Shown here: positions 31,452 through 34,777 of the stretch, piece after piece | How the letters are laid out: every line of letters begins with the position of its first letter | How positions within the stretch are numbered: the first letter of the stretch is position 1 | NCBI RefSeq assembly: GCF_001418335.1 | Contig: NZ_LIPP01000316.1 | Coordinates: 1 to 34,777 of the forward strand | Direction of reading: 5' to 3' | Source of the DNA: Streptomyces aurantiacus | GTDB taxonomy: Bacteria > Actinomycetota > Actinomycetes > Streptomycetales > Streptomycetaceae | Length of the DNA stretch: 34,777 nucleotides | Program-made: the position numbers and the translations under genes | The notes under the pieces: model-generated | Told to the model about the DNA's origin: nothing | Databases searched by the model: none | What the model saw: only the letters and a program-made list of their open reading frames with translations

Positions 31452-31838
31452 TCACGGTCCGGATCGGTAGTTATTCGTCTGTGTATTGCGATCGCCCACC
31501 TGAACGCCTTGGGCGCCATAGATTTGCACCGCATATTTCCCGCGTGACGCCCCATCTGGGTCAGCGGCGCTGAGCACCGCAGACGCGGACGCCAGCAGCG
31601 CATCGTCCTTCTGGACATCTGCCTGCTGCAGGTAGGTCTCAAGAGCTGGCCTCCAGTTGTCGGGGTCCTCCGTATATTCCTCCACGGCAGCCTGGGCAGG
31701 CCTCCTGCCCGCCAGCCGACGCCTCAATGCCTCACGAAACCCGTTGTATGAGTCCATGACGGCACTGCTGGCTACCTCACCACTGCCCTTGGCCGCCCCC
31801 ACCAAGAGCGCTCCCAGTATCAGAGATATCGGATCCAT
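31452..31838 (-). CDS. small helical protein with C-terminal RHIM-like amyloid motif (candidate effector)
   Basis: A 128-residue protein starting at ATG 31838 (aggaaggcg upstream); it overlaps the deaminase gene by 62 nt. The N-terminus MDPISLILGALLVGAAKG is a hydrophobic helix, followed by amphipathic helices (to about 95) with no enzymatic motif. The C-terminus is GAQGVQVGDRNTQTNNY (108-124), whose VQVG core matches the (I/V)Q(V/I)G heart of RHIM-type amyloid motifs. A hydrophobic-helix domain plus a C-terminal amyloid motif is the build of the Bell-domain executioners reported in bacterial amyloid signalling, as I recall. It would then oligomerise when seeded and damage the membrane. Toxicity is inferred. 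The matching motif is on the gene two places upstream. Confidence 0.72.
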   Translation of the reverse strand: MDPISLILGALLVGAAKGSGEVASSAVMDSYNGFREALRRRLAGRRPAQAAVEEYTEDPDNWRPALETYLQQADVQKDDALLASASAVLSAADPDGASRGKYAVQIYGAQGVQVGDRNTQTNNYRSGP

Positions 31839-32277
31839 TTGGCGCGCCTTCCTGTACCTTGATTTCTGCCGGTGTTCGACGTGGCTTTATATGTTCAGGG
31901 AAGTGCGGCAAAAGGTCTGCCGCCTTATAGATAGAGATCGGCTCGTCCACGGCAGCTTGGGTGAATATGGCACAATCCTTGCCGCCCAACTCAAATATCC
32001 AGTCCAGGCAGCTTCCGCATGGCGCCCAACCCCGCGGAGACACGACGAAGAGCGCTACGGCGCTCTTACCGCCACCGGCGACCAAGGAACCCAGGGCGTT
32101 CGTCTCCGCATGGATGTCGTGGCTCCGGAACCTGTGCTCTACGTTGCATCCGACATATATGCGTCCACACTCGTCCACTACAGCGCAACCGACCGTGGTG
32201 GTGCCGTAAATCCATGCATTGCGCTGGCAGCGCCATGCATGGCAGGCCATCAGGTCCTGGATAGGTGGTGTGAGCAT
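31777..32277 (-). CDS. cytidine deaminase family protein
   Basis: A 166-residue zinc deaminase starting at ATG 32277 with aggag just upstream, 11 nt after the helical-repeat gene. The zinc site is intact: HAE at 56-58 in DIHAETNALG and PCGSC (86-90). TTVGCAVVDECGRIYVGCNVE (27-47) is the nucleoside-binding start of the cytidine/blasticidin-S deaminase fold. Chemistry should be cytidine or deoxycytidine to uridine form, or a modified base. The C-terminal ~35 residues beyond the fold are probably an artefact-like tail that overlaps the next gene. In an operon with amyloid-motif proteins its role may be nucleotide depletion or signal production rather than salvage. Confidence 0.82.
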   Translation of the reverse strand: MLTPPIQDLMACHAWRCQRNAWIYGTTTVGCAVVDECGRIYVGCNVEHRFRSHDIHAETNALGSLVAGGGKSAVALFVVSPRGWAPCGSCLDWIFELGGKDCAIFTQAAVDEPISIYKAADLLPHFPEHIKPRRTPAEIKVQEGAPNGSDISDTGSALGGGGQGQW

Positions 32278-32288
32278 GGTTCTCCTGA

Positions 32289-33695
32289 TCAGTTCCGGAC
32301 GGCAAGATCGACGTATTCTGCGACTGTGGGTTCCGAAGCCAATAGGCTGGCCAAGGCGGGCATGAGTTCTGCCCTAGGCCACCCCTGGGCTTGCGTCCGC
32401 GGCACCGCGGCCACTGCCCTTCGAGCCAGCTCACGTAGGTTTGGGTCGCTAAGGTTTAGATCGCATCGTGCCAGTGTGGTGAGGGATTCCCGAATCACCC
32501 AGGGGTGGGCATCCGCCAACAAGGCAAATATCTGTGCGCATTCTCCGTCGCCGATCCGCCCCTGTGACAGGCCCAAGTCGAATTGAGAGGCCACCGCCCA
32601 TCGGATCCCCTCATCGAAAGAGCCGAGCAGATCCAAGACAAGACTTTCCCTAGCCTCTTGGTGGGCACTGCCGAGCAGGTATGCTGTGATGTCCTCGATG
32701 GTCGAGTATCGTCCCTTAGAATCTCCACTGTTCGGCGTTTGGGATACGTTAGGTACAGGTGGTTCTTTCTGCTTCTGCAGGTCTAGGTCCAGGTTTAGTA
32801 GCTCAAGATTGATTCTCACGAGACTCGAATCGGCCGTGAGTAGAGTTTCGGGATTTAGACGAGTTGCGCTTGCATGATTATTCTTGATCTCGTTGAGGAG
32901 ACTCGGCTGCAAAAGGCTGGAAATGTCGAAGTGGCCGATGGGTTCAATCCATGCCAGAACGAGGCTCAAGAATTGTGCATCTTCGTCATGGAGCGCCTGC
33001 AGGAGTCGCCTAGTGTTCTCAATTTCCGTCAGGCTGCCTTGGGCTAGTGCCAGCAGGCACGAACTAACGAGCTTTCTCTTGATCCATGGGTCTTCACGGT
33101 CGAGCGCCGAGTCGACCAGTGGTTGCAGTCCAGTATGCGCCACGCACAGGGTTGGATACCTAGAATGCTGCCACAACACTTGAGGGTGTGAATATGTGTA
33201 GACATCTTTGGTGCTGTTGCGCAACAACTGTGCCGTTGAGTGATTTGCTGTCGTAGCGATGGACAGCATGACGCTGAAATTTTCCGATGCACGCGCCAGT
33301 TCAACGAAGTTAATGAATATTCGGTCTACCACCTGGCCGCCCGCACCGGCGGCCAGCGTATTTCCTAGTGCATGACTGAATGCACGTCTCAACTGCCAGT
33401 TACCATGCTTAGCAATCGTGGGCGCCAGATGAAGGCATATGAGGAGATCTTCAACGGGGCCGGATGGCCTGAAGGCTCGCCTGTTCATTTGTTCCGCGAC
33501 TGCATTGACAATTCCGGCATGCTTGGATGAGGAAGCCAGACGAGCCACCAGCGTAAATTGTTCGAGAGTATTGGACTCAAAGTGGCTCGCGTCATCATTT
33601 ATGGGCGGACCTGCTGGCGGACTGTAAAAATGGTTGTGTTGAGTATTGTGGTTGCCGAGCTGTACGAATGTCGGGCGGTTCGGTCTTTCGGGCAT
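32289..33695 (-). CDS. HEAT-like repeat protein with N-terminal RHIM-like motif (candidate sensor)
   Basis: A 468-residue protein starting at ATG 33695 (gaggt upstream). Residues 10-24 are FVQLGNHNTQHNHFY, an RHIM-type motif at the very N-terminus. It lines up without gaps with VQVGDRNTQTNNY of the small protein two genes downstream (7 of 13 identical: V, Q, G, N, T, Q, N). Residues ~40-468 are helical and HEAT/ARM-like (for example IRWAVASQFDLGLSQGRIGD and HPWVIRESLTTLARCDLNLS near the C-terminus). No Walker A, TIR or nuclease motif is seen. I infer a sensor or scaffold that seeds the effector's amyloid. The family has no name known to me. Base composition is much lower in GC than the flanking chromosome. 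Confidence 0.72.
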   Translation of the reverse strand: MPERPNRPTFVQLGNHNTQHNHFYSPPAGPPINDDASHFESNTLEQFTLVARLASSSKHAGIVNAVAEQMNRRAFRPSGPVEDLLICLHLAPTIAKHGNWQLRRAFSHALGNTLAAGAGGQVVDRIFINFVELARASENFSVMLSIATTANHSTAQLLRNSTKDVYTYSHPQVLWQHSRYPTLCVAHTGLQPLVDSALDREDPWIKRKLVSSCLLALAQGSLTEIENTRRLLQALHDEDAQFLSLVLAWIEPIGHFDISSLLQPSLLNEIKNNHASATRLNPETLLTADSSLVRINLELLNLDLDLQKQKEPPVPNVSQTPNSGDSKGRYSTIEDITAYLLGSAHQEARESLVLDLLGSFDEGIRWAVASQFDLGLSQGRIGDGECAQIFALLADAHPWVIRESLTTLARCDLNLSDPNLRELARRAVAAVPRTQAQGWPRAELMPALASLLASEPTVAEYVDLAVRN

Positions 33696-33765
33696 GGGAG
33701 ACCTCTAGATCGCTCAGGCCTGCGTAGCGGGATGCGTCGCCGTTAGAAGTTTCGCTGGTGAACTC

Positions 33766-34458
33766 CTACTTCAGCGCTTCGATAACTATTTCTAGCAGCC
33801 CCAGTACAGAATCAGCTGACAATCTGGATTCTCGTAGATCCTCTCGGACGTTCACCCCAGTGGGTGCGTAGACGGATGCTGGCGTCACCCTCGGCCTGCC
33901 AGTCATCACGAGAGTTGCCGTACATTCGGCATCACCGATGATGCGGGCTCGATGCAAGACGGTGTTGTCTACTTCATAGACATTTCCTGCGCTGTGTGAC
34001 AGATCGGCGAGCATATCCAGGCGGGCCTGTCCATCCAGCACGAGGTTCCCGGGTGGGAGTGTTGCGCGTCCTCGCACGTATTGATAATGATCCATCAGCG
34101 GTCCGGCGCGAGAAAAGTCAAATCTTTCCTCGTGTAGCCCTCCAATCAGCACCCTCGACGCGAAGGGCCACACGTGATCATGTATGTTTTCAGTTTGCAG
34201 TAGTTCTGCGTCCCGTTCGCCAGGCTCCCAGATATGTAGGCGCAGGGCTATCCCTGAGTGACGTTCCAGAACCAGCTTCGTGAAACCATTTGCATGAATG
34301 GAACTCCTGCCTGCAACCGTCTCCAGCATGGCAGCGTTAGAAACGAATTCCTGCAAGTAGCCAATGAATTCTCGACGTTGGAGACACTCTAGGACCCCTG
34401 CCATGTGGTCCAGTCGAACGGAGTCGGCGATTGGATTGACACGCGAGATGATATTCAA
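33766..34458 (-). CDS. CDO-type cupin, first gene of the amyloid-motif operon
   Basis: A 230-residue protein if it starts at TTG 34458, which has gagg 5 nt upstream; the frame is open further but that part is transposase sequence. MAGVLECLQRREFIGYLQEF forms an N-terminal helical part. The cupin core holds NGFTKLVLERHSG, LRLHIWEPG, ENIHDHVWPFASRVLIGGLH with the H-x-H metal pair, and NVYEVDNTVLHRARIIGD with the third His. It is homologous to the cupin at 18935-19663, but without that gene's neighbours. An oxygenase or ligand-binding role is possible. The gap to the helical-repeat gene is 70 nt. The start codon is uncertain; ATG in MAGVLE is an alternative. Confidence 0.7.
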   Translation of the reverse strand: MNIISRVNPIADSVRLDHMAGVLECLQRREFIGYLQEFVSNAAMLETVAGRSSIHANGFTKLVLERHSGIALRLHIWEPGERDAELLQTENIHDHVWPFASRVLIGGLHEERFDFSRAGPLMDHYQYVRGRATLPPGNLVLDGQARLDMLADLSHSAGNVYEVDNTVLHRARIIGDAECTATLVMTGRPRVTPASVYAPTGVNVREDLRESRLSADSVLGLLEIVIEALK

Positions 34459-34605
34459 AGGATCCTCGCATCTCTGATGCACGGTCCGCGCAGGCTTGGA
34501 GGATACCGGGCCAATGGTGAGGTGTGGAAGTACTGATACTGATACTGCCGCGAGCTGCGTGGAAGCAATCGATCTCTGCGGCTGGTGGTGTGGGCTCAAC
34601 GATAC

Positions 34606-34777
34606 CTTCGCCGCGGTCCATGCCTCTTTCCAGGCGGGGAGTTCGGTCTGGCCGGGTTCGCGGCGGTGCGGGATTATCAGGCCGTTGCCCCGGTAGCCGC
34701 CGTCCGCGATCACCGTGGCGCGGCCGACGGCGTCCTTCGCGCCGGACAACTCCCATGCCTTGCGGTCGTTGTGGTTG
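34606..34777 (-). pseudogene. 3' part of an IS5-family transposase, inverted and cut by the window edge
   Basis: Reading in from the window end, NHNDRKAWELSGAKDAVG then ATVIADGGYRGNGLIIPHRR (second catalytic Asp in ADGGYRG) and PGQTELPAWKEAWTAAK, then the match stops at about 34606. The Glu-containing C-terminus is lost. It is related to the 5' fragment at 30907-31391; the overlap is NHNDRKA. Whether a complete N-terminus lies beyond the window cannot be seen. Confidence 0.75.

Noticed and set aside
34459..34749. N-terminal 97 residues of the open frame that contains the cupin
   Set aside because: The first ~48 are a transposase fragment and the rest is unrelated junction sequence; the cupin most likely starts at 34458.

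Overview
The window looks like chromosome from a Streptomyces-type actinomycete. Most of it is very GC-rich (44 of 60 bases in 23701-23760), codons end in G or C, GTG starts are common, and the gene families are typical of the group: XRE/DUF5753 with DUF397 and a small ATPase, an I36 inhibitor-like protein, a CBM13-tailed GH43 enzyme and an MpaB oxygenase. No rRNA, tRNA or CRISPR array was seen.

Layout. (1) 0.1-4.8 kb: MFS transporter, secreted I36-like protein, AraC regulator, then a divergent pair of ATP-binding protein and XRE/DUF5753 regulator with a DUF397 protein. (2) 4.73-11.21 kb: a LysR-controlled run of seven same-strand genes (FAH hydrolase, SnoaL-like, atypical SDR, DUF3500, RraA-like, VOC), bounded by 35-nt direct repeats (32 of 35 identical). 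The left repeat is the 3' end of the DUF397 gene and the right one reads as a second DUF397 3' end, which suggests an inserted island. (3) 11.2-14.3 kb: a Tat-type PHP phosphoesterase with a poly-His leader, its small partner, and a TetR regulator. (4) 14.4-20.1 kb: an isoprenoid-like locus (polyprenyl synthase carrying a pentapeptide repeat, MpaB oxygenase, Q-rich protein) divergent from a membrane-anchored toroid-fold protein and a CDO-type cupin, followed by a Nudix hydrolase. (5) 20.2-25.4 kb: ICL/PEP-mutase-like enzyme, secreted GH43-CBM13, then a short threonyl-tRNA synthetase preceded by a Thr-Thr-Thr leader peptide and a 14-bp hairpin, and mmuM. (6) 25.4-31.4 kb: a scrapyard of transposase pieces and broken genes around an intact TauE/SafE exporter and CGNR regulator, bounded by 72-nt inverted repeats. 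(7) 31.45-34.46 kb: an AT-richer (31 of 60 G+C in 33241-33300), tightly packed minus-strand operon between two inverted fragments of an IS5-family transposase.

The most interesting part is region 7. Its promoter-proximal gene is a cupin, followed by a helical-repeat protein whose N-terminus carries a VQLG amyloid-type motif, a cytidine deaminase, and a small protein with a hydrophobic N-terminal helix and a matching C-terminal VQVG motif. Paired RHIM-like motifs on a putative sensor and a putative membrane-active effector are the hallmark of bacterial amyloid signalling, normally with an NLR receptor. Here the receptor position is taken by a protein without a visible NTPase, and a deaminase is added. 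I infer a variant cell-suicide or antiphage module; nothing here proves activity.

The second notable item is the classical-looking threonine attenuator in front of a ThrRS that lacks the TGS and editing domains. The third is the repeat-bounded catabolic-looking island, in which both the SDR and the RraA-like enzyme lack residues expected for the usual chemistry.
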